NCBI GenBank assembly: GCA_030529845.1
Contig: JAUMWB010000001.1
Span: forward strand, 310,001-374,000
DNA from: Rothia sp. (in: high G+C Gram-positive bacteria)
GTDB taxonomy: Bacteria; Actinomycetota; Actinomycetes; Actinomycetales; Micrococcaceae
Length of the DNA: 64,000 bases
Direction: 5' to 3'
In this document: positions 12,206 through 21,034 of the stretch, one piece after another
Position numbering within the stretch: position 1 is the stretch's first letter
How the letters are laid out: the number at the start of each line of letters is the position of its first letter
Notes under the pieces: model-generated
Seen by the model: only the letters and a program-made list of their open reading frames with translations
Told to the model about the DNA's origin: nothing
The model's database searches: none
Position numbers and translations under genes: made by a program

Positions 12206-12463
12206 GTGGAAACCCTCAAGATTATTCTGATGGTCCTCATCGCTATTGCGAGCATTCTCACCATCCTGCTGGTTCTGCTGAACCGCGGTAAGGGTGGCGG
12301 TCTTTCAGACATGTTCGGTGGTGGCATGACCACTTCGCTGAACTCCTCGGGCATGGCATCCAAAAACCTGATTCGCCTGACCGTCACAGTAATCCTGCTG
12401 TGGGTCTTTGCGATCATCGGCTATGCCCTGGTCATGCGTTTCTCAGAAACCGCTGTTATCTAG
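12206..12463 (+). CDS. secG: Preprotein translocase subunit SecG
   Basis: Small accessory membrane subunit of the SecYEG channel. The 85-residue protein has two hydrophobic segments (residues about 5-23 and 56-77) flanking a glycine-rich cytosolic loop with GKGGGLSDMFGGG, the family signature. The start is GTG, preceded by GAAAGG. It follows tpiA by 74 bases and ends just before a strong bidirectional terminator that separates it from the opposing pentose phosphate genes. Confidence 0.93.
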   Translation: METLKIILMVLIAIASILTILLVLLNRGKGGGLSDMFGGGMTTSLNSSGMASKNLIRLTVTVILLWVFAIIGYALVMRFSETAVI

Positions 12464-12472
12464 GCTTTCATC

Positions 12473-12514
12473 AAAAATCCCCGCCGACCGGATTACCGGT
12501 AGGCGGGGATTTTT
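12473..12514. terminator. Bidirectional terminator between secG and pgl
   Basis: A 13-bp perfect stem, AAAAATCCCCGCC (12473-12485) and GGCGGGGATTTTT (12502-12514). It carries a T-run on both strands, so it serves the plus-strand glycolytic genes and the minus-strand pentose phosphate genes that converge here. Confidence 0.92.
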
Positions 12515-12533
12515 GTTATAGACCCGGTTGTGT

Positions 12534-13307
12534 TTAGGCGGCTGTGCCGAGGGCGTCCTCGGTGGCCAGAATCAGGGTTTCAAACAGACCTCGGGCCCCG
12601 GCTGCCGGGGTCTGGCTGAGAATCTCGGCGGTCAGCTGAGTTTCAGGCAGAGCGGACGCTGCCCGCAGCCGGGCGGTGGCCTCAGCCTTGTCGCTGCCAG
12701 CTACCAGGAACCAGATGCGCTCTGAGAAATTAATGACCGGCAGGGTCAGGCTGACACGAGTGGGCGGGGGCTTAGGCGAATCGTGCACCGCGAGGGCGGT
12801 GGCCTCAGCCTCAAGAATCTCTGACCCTTCAGGGAAGAGGGAAGCAATGTGGCCATCTGGGCCCATGCCCAGCAGGGTCAGGTCAAAGAGGGGAGAAGCC
12901 TCACCCGCGGGGGCGAAACGGGCCAGCTCGGCTGCATAGAATTCTGCTGCCGCCTCCGGGGTATCAAAGACGTCAGAGGCGCCCATGATGTGAAGGTTTT
13001 CCTCAGGTAGCCCCAGGGAGCTGAGCCAGGCGTCCTTGGCCTGCTGCTCATTCCGGTCAGCGTGGCCACTTGGCACGAACCGCTCATCTGACCACCAGAA
13101 ATGAACCTTAGACCAGTCCACGGTATCTTTGAGCGGGCTTTCTGCGATACCCGCGAGCACCGCAATACCCATGGTGCCGCCGGTCAGCGACAGATGGGCA
13201 ATGCCGCGGGTGGCAACAGCAGTAGCAGCCACATTGATAATGCGGGTGGCACCAGCCAGCTGGAGCTGGGCCTTATCGCGGTGGGGAACCACTACAGGGT
13301 TAGGCAT
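12534..13307 (-). CDS. pgl: 6-phosphogluconolactonase
   Basis: Hydrolyses 6-phosphogluconolactone, the second step of the oxidative pentose phosphate pathway. The sequence has the NagB/SOL-type fold: LSLTGGTMGIAVL near residue 40, VHFWWSDERFVPSGHADRNE near residue 67 and the conserved FDLTLLGMGPDGHIASLFP near residue 140. The frame extends upstream, but the ATG at 13307 has GGAGGT at proper spacing and gives MPNPVVVPHRD with 257 residues. The start overlaps the end of opcA by 8 bases, so it is the last gene of the tkt-tal-zwf-opcA-pgl series. Confidence 0.94.
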   Translation of the reverse strand: MPNPVVVPHRDKAQLQLAGATRIINVAATAVATRGIAHLSLTGGTMGIAVLAGIAESPLKDTVDWSKVHFWWSDERFVPSGHADRNEQQAKDAWLSSLGLPEENLHIMGASDVFDTPEAAAEFYAAELARFAPAGEASPLFDLTLLGMGPDGHIASLFPEGSEILEAEATALAVHDSPKPPPTRVSLTLPVINFSERIWFLVAGSDKAEATARLRAASALPETQLTAEILSQTPAAGARGLFETLILATEDALGTAA

Positions 13308-14283
13308 CGTAGACCTCCGTGTAATCAGCGTTGTCATCATGAACGTCATTGACATTAACATCCACCACGATGTTGCCACTAGAGACTACAGACCTGAGCA
13401 CCTCACCGTAGACCTCATCGGGGTCAAGGCGGCGAAGCTCTTCGGCCAGACAGTCAGCCAGGGAGCGGGCCGGCAGAGAAATCTGCTGGTCAGGCACACC
13501 GGGAGAGGAAATAGTGGCAATATTGCGGCCAGGGCGGTGGATGATGATGGAACCGTCCTCACGTTCTAGCTCCACCTTGTAGAGGCCCCGCTGCACATCG
13601 GTGGTGCGCAGATGAACCTCAGCACCCAGACGGTCACCTAACCAGGCACCGAGCAGAACCACCGAGGGGCTCATGGACGAACCCGAAACTACCACGCGCT
13701 TGACGGGGGCAGGCTCAATCTGGTCAAAGACCGCAGCGATTTGAATACGCCAGAGGGTTAGACGAATCCAGGCCAGGTCGGTATCGCCGTCCTTGTAGCT
13801 GGCAGCCAGTTTCTCTAACACACCTAGAGGATCGTAGGCGCGGGCTGAGTCGGTAATACGGCGCTGGGCGATCTTGCCAATGGAGTGTTCAGCCGGATTC
13901 TCGGGAACCGAGTGGGGCCACCAGGCAACGATGGGGGAATCCGGCAGCAGCAGACCCGAAATCAGGGACTCGGTGGCAATAGCCGCCGAACCGTAGCCGC
14001 GCAAGATAATCAGTTCGGAGGCACCTGCGTCGCCACCCACGTAAATGCGGGCATCCAGGCGGTCCTCGGCGTCCTGACCATAGTCGATATGCACAATAAT
14101 GCGGGAGGGGTGCTCGTAGGAGGCCTTCAAGGCAGCCTCAACGGCGGTCTTGGAGTGCCCCTTTTCAGCCAGAATAACCAGGGTTAGCACGCGGGAGGAG
14201 GTAGTTGCCCCCTCCTCGCTCCGCAGGCGGGAGAGCTCCTTGGCGACCTCTCCCACGGTGGTGTCTTTGAGTTTCTTCATCAT
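13300..14283 (-). CDS. opcA: Glucose-6-phosphate dehydrogenase assembly protein OpcA
   Basis: OpcA is required for full activity of glucose-6-phosphate dehydrogenase in cyanobacteria and actinobacteria. The 327-residue protein matches the actinobacterial form: an N-terminal KLKDTTVGEVAKELSRL, a central MWWPHS-like WWPHSVPENPAEH segment, and a C-terminal region rich in acidic residues. The ATG at 14283 overlaps the zwf stop as ATGA; a second in-frame ATG follows directly at 14280, and both are served by GGAGG at 14290-14294. Its place between zwf and pgl supports the assignment. Confidence 0.92.
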   Translation of the reverse strand: MMKKLKDTTVGEVAKELSRLRSEEGATTSSRVLTLVILAEKGHSKTAVEAALKASYEHPSRIIVHIDYGQDAEDRLDARIYVGGDAGASELIILRGYGSAAIATESLISGLLLPDSPIVAWWPHSVPENPAEHSIGKIAQRRITDSARAYDPLGVLEKLAASYKDGDTDLAWIRLTLWRIQIAAVFDQIEPAPVKRVVVSGSSMSPSVVLLGAWLGDRLGAEVHLRTTDVQRGLYKVELEREDGSIIIHRPGRNIATISSPGVPDQQISLPARSLADCLAEELRRLDPDEVYGEVLRSVVSSGNIVVDVNVNDVHDDNADYTEVYDA

Positions 14284-15815
14284 GGGCGCCTCCAAGCACG
14301 GCCGTCGCGTTCTAGCATTTCGTGGGCGGAAGCCGGGCCCCAGGAACCGGGTGCGTAGGCTTCGGGTTTGATCTTGTTCTCTTCCCAGTATTCTTCGAAG
14401 GGGTCAAGGATCTTCCAGGAGAGCTCAACCTCTTCGTGGCGGGGGAAGAGCGGGGGCTCACCGAGCAGCACATCGAGAATCAGTCGCTCGTAAGCCTCGG
14501 GGGATTCCTCGGTGAAGGAGTGAGAGTAGCCAAAATCCATGTTGACGTCGCGGATTTCCATCTGGGTGCCAGGCACCTTAGAGGCAAATCGCAGGGTCAT
14601 ACCCTCATCGGGCTGCACGCGGATAACGATGGCGTTCTGGCCGGAGCTATCGGCGCTACCGCCAAAGAGCAGGTTGGGGGCCTTTTTGAAGACCACTGCA
14701 ATTTCGGTGACGCGACGGCCCAGACGCTTACCGGCACGCAGGTAGAAGGGGACGCCTGCCCACCGGCGGGTGTTGATGTTCAGCTTGAGAGCGGCGAAGG
14801 TTTCGGTGCGGGAGTCTGCGGGAATATCATTCTCATCGAAGAAGCCGTTGACCTCTTCACCACCCTGGTTACCGGCAGCGTACTGGCCGATGGCAAAGGC
14901 GGAGGCAATATCCTCGGGAATCTGCACAGCCTCAAGGACCTTAGCCTTTTCAGCACGCAGGTGCTCGGCGTTGAAGCTGACGGGCTCTTCCATAGCGGTC
15001 AGAGCTAGCAGCTGCAGCAGGTGGTTCTGAATCACGTCGCGGGCCGCTCCCACACCGTCGTAGTAGCCAGCGCGGGTTCCAATGCCGATGTCCTCGGCCA
15101 TGGTGATCTGTACGTGGTCTACGTTGGTGGCGTTCCAGAGGGGCTCAAACATCTGGTTCGCAAAGCGCATGGCCAAAATGTTCTGCACGGTCTCTTTACC
15201 CAGGTAATGGTCGATACGGAAGACCGAATCGGCGGGGAAGACTCGCTCTACAATGGCGTTGAGTTCGCGGGCGGTCTCCAGGTTATGACCAAAGGGCTTT
15301 TCGATGACCACACGGCGCCAACCCTCATGCTGGTTGTGGTTGGCTAGGTCGTGGTCAGCTAGCTTCTGTAGGACCTGATCGAAGTCCTTGGGGGGAATAG
15401 ACAGGTAGAAGGCGTGGTTCCCTCGGGTGCCACGGGTCTCGTCGAGCTCGGCTAGGGTTGCCTTGAGTTTTTCAAAGGACTCATCGGAGTCGAAGGTGCC
15501 GGTGACAAAGCGAATACCGGCAGCGAACTGGTTCCAGACGTCCTCGCGGAAGGGGGTGCGGGCGTGGGCTTCAACGTGCCCGCGCACCTCCTTTTGGAAG
15601 TCCTCGTGGCTCCACTCGCGGCGTCCGAAGCCCACCAGGCCGAAACTCGGTGGGAGCAGGCCACGGTTGACCAGGTCGTAGACGGCTGGGAGCAGTTTCT
15701 TGCGCGCAAGGTCGCCGGTGACGCCGAAGAAGACCAGAGAGGACGGGCCTGCCACCCGGGTCAGTCTGCGATCGCGCGGGTCGCGCAGGGGGTTATTTTC
15801 GTGAGTGTTGGCCAC
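14280..15815 (-). CDS. zwf: Glucose-6-phosphate 1-dehydrogenase
   Basis: First enzyme of the oxidative pentose phosphate pathway, producing NADPH. The 511-residue protein has the nucleotide-binding FFGVTGDLARKKLLPA (about residue 30), the catalytic signature RIDHYLGKETVQN near residue 201 with the active-site His, and VIEKPFGHNLETA near residue 174. The C-terminal region contains LDVLLGEPPLFPRHEEVE. The stop overlaps the opcA start. tal lies about 190 bases upstream, with hairpins in that gap. Confidence 0.97.
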   Translation of the reverse strand: MANTHENNPLRDPRDRRLTRVAGPSSLVFFGVTGDLARKKLLPAVYDLVNRGLLPPSFGLVGFGRREWSHEDFQKEVRGHVEAHARTPFREDVWNQFAAGIRFVTGTFDSDESFEKLKATLAELDETRGTRGNHAFYLSIPPKDFDQVLQKLADHDLANHNQHEGWRRVVIEKPFGHNLETARELNAIVERVFPADSVFRIDHYLGKETVQNILAMRFANQMFEPLWNATNVDHVQITMAEDIGIGTRAGYYDGVGAARDVIQNHLLQLLALTAMEEPVSFNAEHLRAEKAKVLEAVQIPEDIASAFAIGQYAAGNQGGEEVNGFFDENDIPADSRTETFAALKLNINTRRWAGVPFYLRAGKRLGRRVTEIAVVFKKAPNLLFGGSADSSGQNAIVIRVQPDEGMTLRFASKVPGTQMEIRDVNMDFGYSHSFTEESPEAYERLILDVLLGEPPLFPRHEEVELSWKILDPFEEYWEENKIKPEAYAPGSWGPASAHEMLERDGRAWRRP

Positions 15816-15912
15816 CGCCGTGAATCCTTCACAGGTTGGTTGGGGCGGCAGCTTTCATGCATGAATCTGGCTGCCGCTATTCTCTTTATCTAGTGTACTA
15901 GCGCTCACCGGG

Positions 15913-15993
15913 CCGGTAGCTGCTTGCTACCGGGGTAGGGTGCAGTGAAAGTGGGCTGGCGCAGAGAGGGTGGGGATACGAGCCCCCACCCTC
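15913..15993 (-). other. Two hairpins between tal and zwf
   Basis: CCGGTAGC (15913-15920) pairs with GCTACCGG (15926-15933), and GAGGGTGGGG (15966-15975) pairs with CCCCACCCTC (15984-15993). The second stem lies 14 bases after the tal stop codon. Neither is followed by a strong T-run on the minus strand, so partial termination or mRNA processing between tal and zwf is the likely role. Confidence 0.5.
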
Positions 15994-16007
15994 AGCCTGC
16001 GTCGGCC

Positions 16008-17114
16008 TTACCTGCTGTCAGCCAGAGCGGCGGTGACAGTTTCGAGCAGTTCCTTCCAGGAGACCTCGAACTTCTCAACACCTTCGGTTTCCAGTTTCTC
16101 TACCACGTCGTTGTAGGAGATACCTACAGCTTCGAGCTGGTTGAGAATCGTGGTGGCTTCCTCGTAGGTGCCCTCAATGGTGTTACCCGCGACCTCAGCG
16201 TGGTCGAAGGTTGCGTTGAGGGTTGCCTCGGGCATGGTGTTGACGGTGCCGGGGGCTGCAATTTCGGTGACGTAGAGGGTGTCGGGGTAGGCGGGATTCT
16301 TCACTCCGGTGGAGGCCCAGAGCGGACGCTGGCGGTTGGCGCCTGCTGCTTCCAGTCGGGCCCAGCGCTCTGAGGAGAAGGCCTGCTCGTAGACCTCGAA
16401 GGCCAGGCGGGCATTAGCTACACCGGCCTTGCCGCGCAGGGCCAGGGCCTCATCGGTGCCGATGGCCTCCAGGCGGGCGTCGATTTCAGTGTCCACGCGG
16501 GAGACGAAGAAGGAGGCTACGGAGTGGATCTTAGAGAGGTCCTTGCCGTTTTCCAGAGCCTTTTCCAGACCCAGCAGGTAGGCGTTGATGACGGCGCGGT
16601 AGCGTTCCAGGGAGAAAATCAGGGTGACGTTGACCGAGATACCTTCGCCCAGAGCCTCAGCGATGGGTTCTAGGCCCTCTTCGGTGGCGGGAATCTTGAT
16701 CATGACGTTCTCGCGGCCAACTGCTGAGTAGAGTTCCTTAGCCTGGGCCAGGGTTGCCGCAGCTTCACGGGCTAGTAGGGGCGAGACCTCGATGGAGACG
16801 CGGCCGTCAAAGCCCTGGGTGGCTTCGTAGATGGGGGCAAAGACATCGCAGGCATCACGAACGTCGTCGATCATTGCGGCAAAACCGGCAGCTTCTGCCT
16901 CGGTGCCCTCGGCTGCTAGCTTCTTCATCTGCTCGGCGTAGGCGGCGCCGTTGGAGAGGGCAGCGGCGAAGATGGAGGGATTGGTGGTCACACCGACCAC
17001 GTTTTTGGTGTCAATCAGTTCCTGCAGGTTGCCGCTGGTCAGACGCTCACGGGAGAGGTCATCGAGCCAGATGGAGACGCCTGCGTCTGACAGCTTCTGG
17101 GTGGGGGTAGCCAT
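16008..17114 (-). CDS. tal: Transaldolase
   Basis: Transfers a dihydroxyacetone unit in the non-oxidative pentose phosphate pathway. The 368-residue protein is the longer type found in actinobacteria: [15 protein letters not shown] near residue 14, [13 protein letters not shown] near residue 38, [15 protein letters not shown] with the Schiff-base Lys near residue 140, and [20 protein letters not shown] near residue 264. The ATG is preceded by GAGGAA. It follows tkt on the same strand after a hairpin. Confidence 0.96.
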   Translation of the reverse strand: MATPTQKLSDAGVSIWLDDLSRERLTSGNLQELIDTKNVVGVTTNPSIFAAALSNGAAYAEQMKKLAAEGTEAEAAGFAAMIDDVRDACDVFAPIYEATQGFDGRVSIEVSPLLAREAAATLAQAKELYSAVGRENVMIKIPATEEGLEPIAEALGEGISVNVTLIFSLERYRAVINAYLLGLEKALENGKDLSKIHSVASFFVSRVDTEIDARLEAIGTDEALALRGKAGVANARLAFEVYEQAFSSERWARLEAAGANRQRPLWASTGVKNPAYPDTLYVTEIAAPGTVNTMPEATLNATFDHAEVAGNTIEGTYEEATTILNQLEAVGISYNDVVEKLETEGVEKFEVSWKELLETVTAALADSR

Positions 17115-17175
17115 GGTGTTTTCCTCTTTTCATGGGCCGCTAGCAGGTAGCTGTTTGCGGCGGAATTCTTGTGTG

Positions 17176-17208
17176 GGGCAAGGACGCAACCGGGGTGCGT
17201 CCTTGCCC
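17176..17208 (-). other. Hairpin between tkt and tal with inverted GGACGC cores
   Basis: A perfect 13-bp stem, GGGCAAGGACGCA (17176-17188) and TGCGTCCTTGCCC (17196-17208), with a 7-base loop. No T-tract is present on the minus strand, so it is likely an intercistronic processing or attenuation hairpin. Confidence 0.7.
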
Positions 17209-17246
17209 GCTGTTGTGGCGGCATAGCGCCGGGGTGTAGGTTGCCG

Positions 17247-19358
17247 TTACTGGGCGGCGGCGATGGACTCGCGGGCCTTAGCGGCGACGTTCTCGGCGGT
17301 GAAGCCGTAGTCAGCGAAGAGCTCTTCTGCTGAGGCTGAAGCGCCGTAGTGCTCCAGGGAAACTGCACGACCGGCTTCACCCAGGATATCCAGCCAGGGC
17401 ATAGCCAGACCGGCTTCAACGGTCACGCGGGCCTTGACGGCTGAGGGGAGTACCGACTCGCGGTACTCAGCCGACTCCGCTGCGAACCACTCGCGGCAGG
17501 GCATGGAGACCACGCGGGCTGCGATGCCTTCTTCAGCCAGCTGGGTGCGGGCTGCCAGGGCAAGCTCAACCTCGGAGCCGGTGGCAATCAGGATGACGTC
17601 GGGGGTTCCCTCGGTGTCAGCCAGCACGTAACCACCGCGGCCAGCACCCTGAGCAGAAGCGAACTTCTCGCCCTCGGCGTCCGCGTGCAGGTCTTCACGG
17701 GCAACGTTGGTCAGGTTCTGACGGGAGAGAACCAGGCCAGCGGGGTGGTCCTTGATGTCCAGGATCTTGCGCCAGGCTACGGCGGTTTCGTTGCCGTCAG
17801 CGGGGCGGACGACATCCAGGTTGGGGATGGCGCGCATAGCGGTCAGGTGCTCAACGGGCTGGTGGGTGGGGCCGTCCTCGCCCAGGCCGATGGAGTCGTG
17901 GGTCCAGACGAAGATGTTGGGAACACCCATGAGCGCTGCCAGGCGGACGGCCGGGCGCTGGTAGTCAGTGAAGACGAAGAAGGTGCCAGAGAAAGGACGG
18001 GTAGGTGAGGAGAGCGCGATACCGTTGGTGATTGCCGCTGCGGCGTGCTCGCGGATACCGAAGTGTAGAACACGACCGTAGGGGTGGCCGGTCCAGCTCT
18101 TGGTGGAGCGGGACTCGGGGTTGAAGGACTTCTCGGTATCGATGGTGGTGTTGTTGGAGCCAGCCAGGTCAGCAGAACCGCCCCAGAGCTCGGGCAGAAC
18201 CGGAGCGATAGCATTGATGACCTTACCCGACGCTGCACGGGTGGCGATGGAGGTGCCAGCCTCGAAGGTGGGTAGGGCCTCATCGAGCTCGGCGGGCAGC
18301 TCACCAGCTACCAGGCGCTCGTAGAGCTTGGCCTGCTCGGGGTTAGCTGATGCCCAGGCATCGAAGGACTTCTGCCATTCTTCGCGCTCAGCTGCGCTGC
18401 GCTCGACCAGGGCACGGGTGTGCTCAAGAATCTCGGGCTCTACCACAAAGTGCTGCTCGGGGTCGAAGCCCAGCACCTTCTTGGTGGCTGCAACTTCGTC
18501 GGCACCCAGCTTGGAGCCGTGGATGCCACCGGTGTTCTGCTTGGTGGGAGCGGGGTAGCCGATGATGGTGCGCAGTTCGATGAAGGAGGGCTTATCGGTG
18601 ACCTTGGTGGCTGCAACGATAGCGTCGTAAAGGGCTTCGACATCTTCCTTGTAGTCGCCGCCTACGGTCCAATCCACCTTGGCAACGTCCCAGCCGTAGG
18701 CTTCGTAGCGGGCTGCGACGTCCTCGGTGAAAGCCACGTCGGTGTCATCTTCAATAGAGATGTGGTTGCGGTCGTAGATGACAACCAGGTTGCCCAGCTG
18801 CTGGTGGCCAGCAAGAGCGGACGCTTCGGCGGTCACACCCTCCTGCACATCGCCTTCGGAGGCAATGGTAAAGACGGTATGGTCAAAGGGGGAGGTGCCG
18901 GGGGCTGCTTCGGGGTCAAAAAGACCGCGCATGCGTCGCTGGGCGTAGGCAAAGCCCACAGCGGACGCCAGGCCCTGGCCCAGAGGGCCGGTAGTGATTT
19001 CGACGCCCTTTGTGTGACCGAACTCGGGGTGGCCGGGAGTCAGGGCACCAGCGGTACGCAGGGCCTTAATATCCTCAAGTTCCAGACCAAAACCACCCAG
19101 GAAGAGCTGGTTGTACAGGGTCAGTGAGGTGTGTCCGGGGGAGAGGATAAAGCGGTCGCGGCCCTCCCAGCGGTCATCACGGGGATCCTGACGCATGACC
19201 TTCTGGAAGAGCAGGTAGGCCACAGGAGCCAGGCTCATCGCGGTGCCGGGGTGGCCCGAGCCAACCTTCTCAACGGCGTCCGCAGCAAGCACACGGGCGG
19301 TATCGACCGCACGTTGATCTTTCTCGGTCCATTCAAGCTTCTGATTCAGGTTAGGCAT
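17247..19358 (-). CDS. tkt: Transketolase
   Basis: Thiamine-diphosphate enzyme moving two-carbon units in the pentose phosphate pathway. The 703-residue protein has the N-terminal catalytic His segment GSGHPGTAMSLAPV near residue 32, a GHPEFGHTKGVEITTGPLGQ block, a ThDP-binding GDVQEGVTAEASALAGHQ...DRNHISIEDDT segment, and the C-terminal THDSIGLGEDGPTHQPVEHL. The conserved EHYGASASAEELFADYGFT closes the third domain. It heads the tkt-tal-zwf-opcA-pgl run. ctaB is divergent upstream, across a 451-base gap. Confidence 0.98.
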   Translation of the reverse strand: MPNLNQKLEWTEKDQRAVDTARVLAADAVEKVGSGHPGTAMSLAPVAYLLFQKVMRQDPRDDRWEGRDRFILSPGHTSLTLYNQLFLGGFGLELEDIKALRTAGALTPGHPEFGHTKGVEITTGPLGQGLASAVGFAYAQRRMRGLFDPEAAPGTSPFDHTVFTIASEGDVQEGVTAEASALAGHQQLGNLVVIYDRNHISIEDDTDVAFTEDVAARYEAYGWDVAKVDWTVGGDYKEDVEALYDAIVAATKVTDKPSFIELRTIIGYPAPTKQNTGGIHGSKLGADEVAATKKVLGFDPEQHFVVEPEILEHTRALVERSAAEREEWQKSFDAWASANPEQAKLYERLVAGELPAELDEALPTFEAGTSIATRAASGKVINAIAPVLPELWGGSADLAGSNNTTIDTEKSFNPESRSTKSWTGHPYGRVLHFGIREHAAAAITNGIALSSPTRPFSGTFFVFTDYQRPAVRLAALMGVPNIFVWTHDSIGLGEDGPTHQPVEHLTAMRAIPNLDVVRPADGNETAVAWRKILDIKDHPAGLVLSRQNLTNVAREDLHADAEGEKFASAQGAGRGGYVLADTEGTPDVILIATGSEVELALAARTQLAEEGIAARVVSMPCREWFAAESAEYRESVLPSAVKARVTVEAGLAMPWLDILGEAGRAVSLEHYGASASAEELFADYGFTAENVAAKARESIAAAQ

Positions 19359-19809
19359 CAGCCGTCCTCTCTCAATCTGGCTACCCAGACATATTTATCA
19401 ACCGTATTCCTTGGCCGTAATCTGCTGGGCCGGTGGGAAACCCACACAAGCACACGATAAAAACGGCACAAGACTTTACTTCCAGGATAGTTCACCTGCG
19501 CATATGTGGGCTTGGTTTGCCTCTGAGCGGAAGGACCATCCCAGAGGCCTTCTTAACGTATTAGCCAGCGGGCAGGTGGCCGTTATACGATGTAATTTGA
19601 CCAAAAGCTCTTTTGGCGTGCTCTCAAGCCGATTAAAATCGGTAAAAAGTGATAGTCGCCACCTCAATCTGTGTTGCGGGGCCCACCTTGCCGCACAGAT
19701 GGCGTCCGCACCTTAACACGCCGAAACCCGCCTGGGATTTCACATAGTGAATAGACCGGGTGGGTATTGAGAGAGCTGCACACACAACAGTCAAGGGAAG
19801 TCAGCATAC
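19359..19809. other. Divergent intergenic region between tkt and ctaB
   Basis: 451 bases that must hold the promoters for tkt (minus) and ctaB (plus). Visible structures are a perfect inverted repeat CCAAAAG-CT-CTTTTGG at 19601-19616, a bulged stem around 19668-19699, and one copy of the octamer GCGTCCGC at 19702-19709. No open frame here looks like a gene. No -35/-10 pair could be assigned with confidence on either strand. Confidence 0.5.
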
Positions 19810-20793
19810 GTGAAGGGCCATGGCATCAACACCGTGATCGACCGTACCGAGGAAAGCCAGCAGACCTCAGCTGCGGCTGCGCCCGGCCGCGTCTCCCTGG
19901 GCCGAAAAATCAGGGCCTACATTCACCTCACTAAGCCGCAGATTATCGAACTGCTGCTGGTGACCACCGCGCCCACCATGATCTTTGCCGCCGGCGGATT
20001 TCCTAACCTCTGGCTGGTACTCCACACCATGATCGGCGGCTCCCTTGCCGCTGGCGCATCATGTGCCTTCAACTGCTACATCGACCGAGAAGCCGATAGG
20101 CTCATGAAGCGCACCGAGAAGCGTCCGCTGGTCACCGGTGAACTCACCGACCGGGAAGCCCTGGTCTTCGCCTGGGTGCTGTCGGTCATCTCGATTATTT
20201 ACCTCTACTTCTTGGTTAACCCGCTTGCAGCGGGCCTGGGCCTTGTAGCGATTTTCCTCTATGTGGTCTTCTACTCCCTGTGGCTGAAGAAGCGCACCAA
20301 GCAGAACATTGTCTGGGGTGGCCTCGCTGGCTGTATGCCGGTCTTCATTGCCTGGGCTGCTGTGGAGAACACCATTTCTTGGGCTGCTGTGGTGCTCTTT
20401 ATGGTGATTTTCCTCTGGACACCCCCGCACTACTGGCCCCTGTCCATGAAGTACGCCGAGGACTACCGGGCAGCCGGCATTCCCATGCTGGGCGCTACTG
20501 ACTCCGCCAAGAGCGTGTCGGTGCAGGTTGTGCTGTACGGCTGGGCCATGGTCATGTGCTCCCTGCTGCTGGTTCCGCTGGGTGGAGCTGGCTGGGTGTA
20601 CACTGCCACCGCCGCGCTGATTGGTGCCTGGTTCCTCTACCACTGCCACAAGCTGCACCGTCTGGCCCTGGCAGAGCAGGCAACCAGCCGAACCGCTATG
20701 GTAGTTTTCCACGGTTCTATCACCTATCTGACCGTGCTCTTTATTGCCCTGGCGGTCGATCCGTTTGTGGGCGGCCCGGTGCTCTCGCTCTAA
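19810..20793 (+). CDS. ctaB: Protohaem IX farnesyltransferase (haem O synthase)
   Basis: UbiA-family integral membrane enzyme that farnesylates protohaem to haem O for cytochrome oxidase. The 327-residue protein has about nine hydrophobic segments, the first Asp-rich motif as [20 protein letters not shown] near residue 88, and the later region with [25 protein letters not shown] near residue 201. The GTG start is preceded by GGGAAG. ctaA (haem A synthase) lies on the opposite strand about 1.3 kb downstream; an inserted gene with flanking palindromes separates the two. Confidence 0.95.
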   Translation: MKGHGINTVIDRTEESQQTSAAAAPGRVSLGRKIRAYIHLTKPQIIELLLVTTAPTMIFAAGGFPNLWLVLHTMIGGSLAAGASCAFNCYIDREADRLMKRTEKRPLVTGELTDREALVFAWVLSVISIIYLYFLVNPLAAGLGLVAIFLYVVFYSLWLKKRTKQNIVWGGLAGCMPVFIAWAAVENTISWAAVVLFMVIFLWTPPHYWPLSMKYAEDYRAAGIPMLGATDSAKSVSVQVVLYGWAMVMCSLLLVPLGGAGWVYTATAALIGAWFLYHCHKLHRLALAEQATSRTAMVVFHGSITYLTVLFIALAVDPFVGGPVLSL

Positions 20794-20805
20794 GCCCTTC
20801 CCTGC

Positions 20806-20872
20806 AAGGGGACCTGATTTTCAAAAAGGGACCGCATAATATGCGGTCCCTTTTAAGTTTTGCGGTCCCCTT
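20806..20872. repeat. 67-bp nested palindrome, family A, copy 1
   Basis: Outer arms AAGGGGACC (20806-20814) and GGTCCCCTT (20864-20872) enclose inner arms AAAGGGACCGCAT and ATGCGGTCCCTTT around a short AT centre. The spacers between outer and inner boxes are about 10 bases. The box sequence AGGG(G)ACC occurs four times, twice in each orientation. Copies 2 and 3 have the same length; copy 3 is in inverse orientation to this one, judged by the spacer sequences. It lies 12 bases after the ctaB stop codon. Confidence 0.95.
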
Positions 20873-21034
20873 GTGGATAAAGATGGAGAGCGGGTCATAG
20901 TTCCGTCACGGCTTCACCAGTTTTCATTGCTGCACAGGCCCCCACCTAATGGAATTCAAGGAACTTCGGTTAGCAAGCTTTCCACAGACCTCATTGAGGT
21001 AGCTTTAAGAGCGGACCGACAGCACACTCATAGC

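Noticed and set aside
20806-20872. Family-A palindrome as an ordinary Rho-independent terminator
   Set aside because: The symmetric four-box plan, fixed length, inverted copy and positions bracketing a gene go beyond a terminator, although a termination effect is possible.
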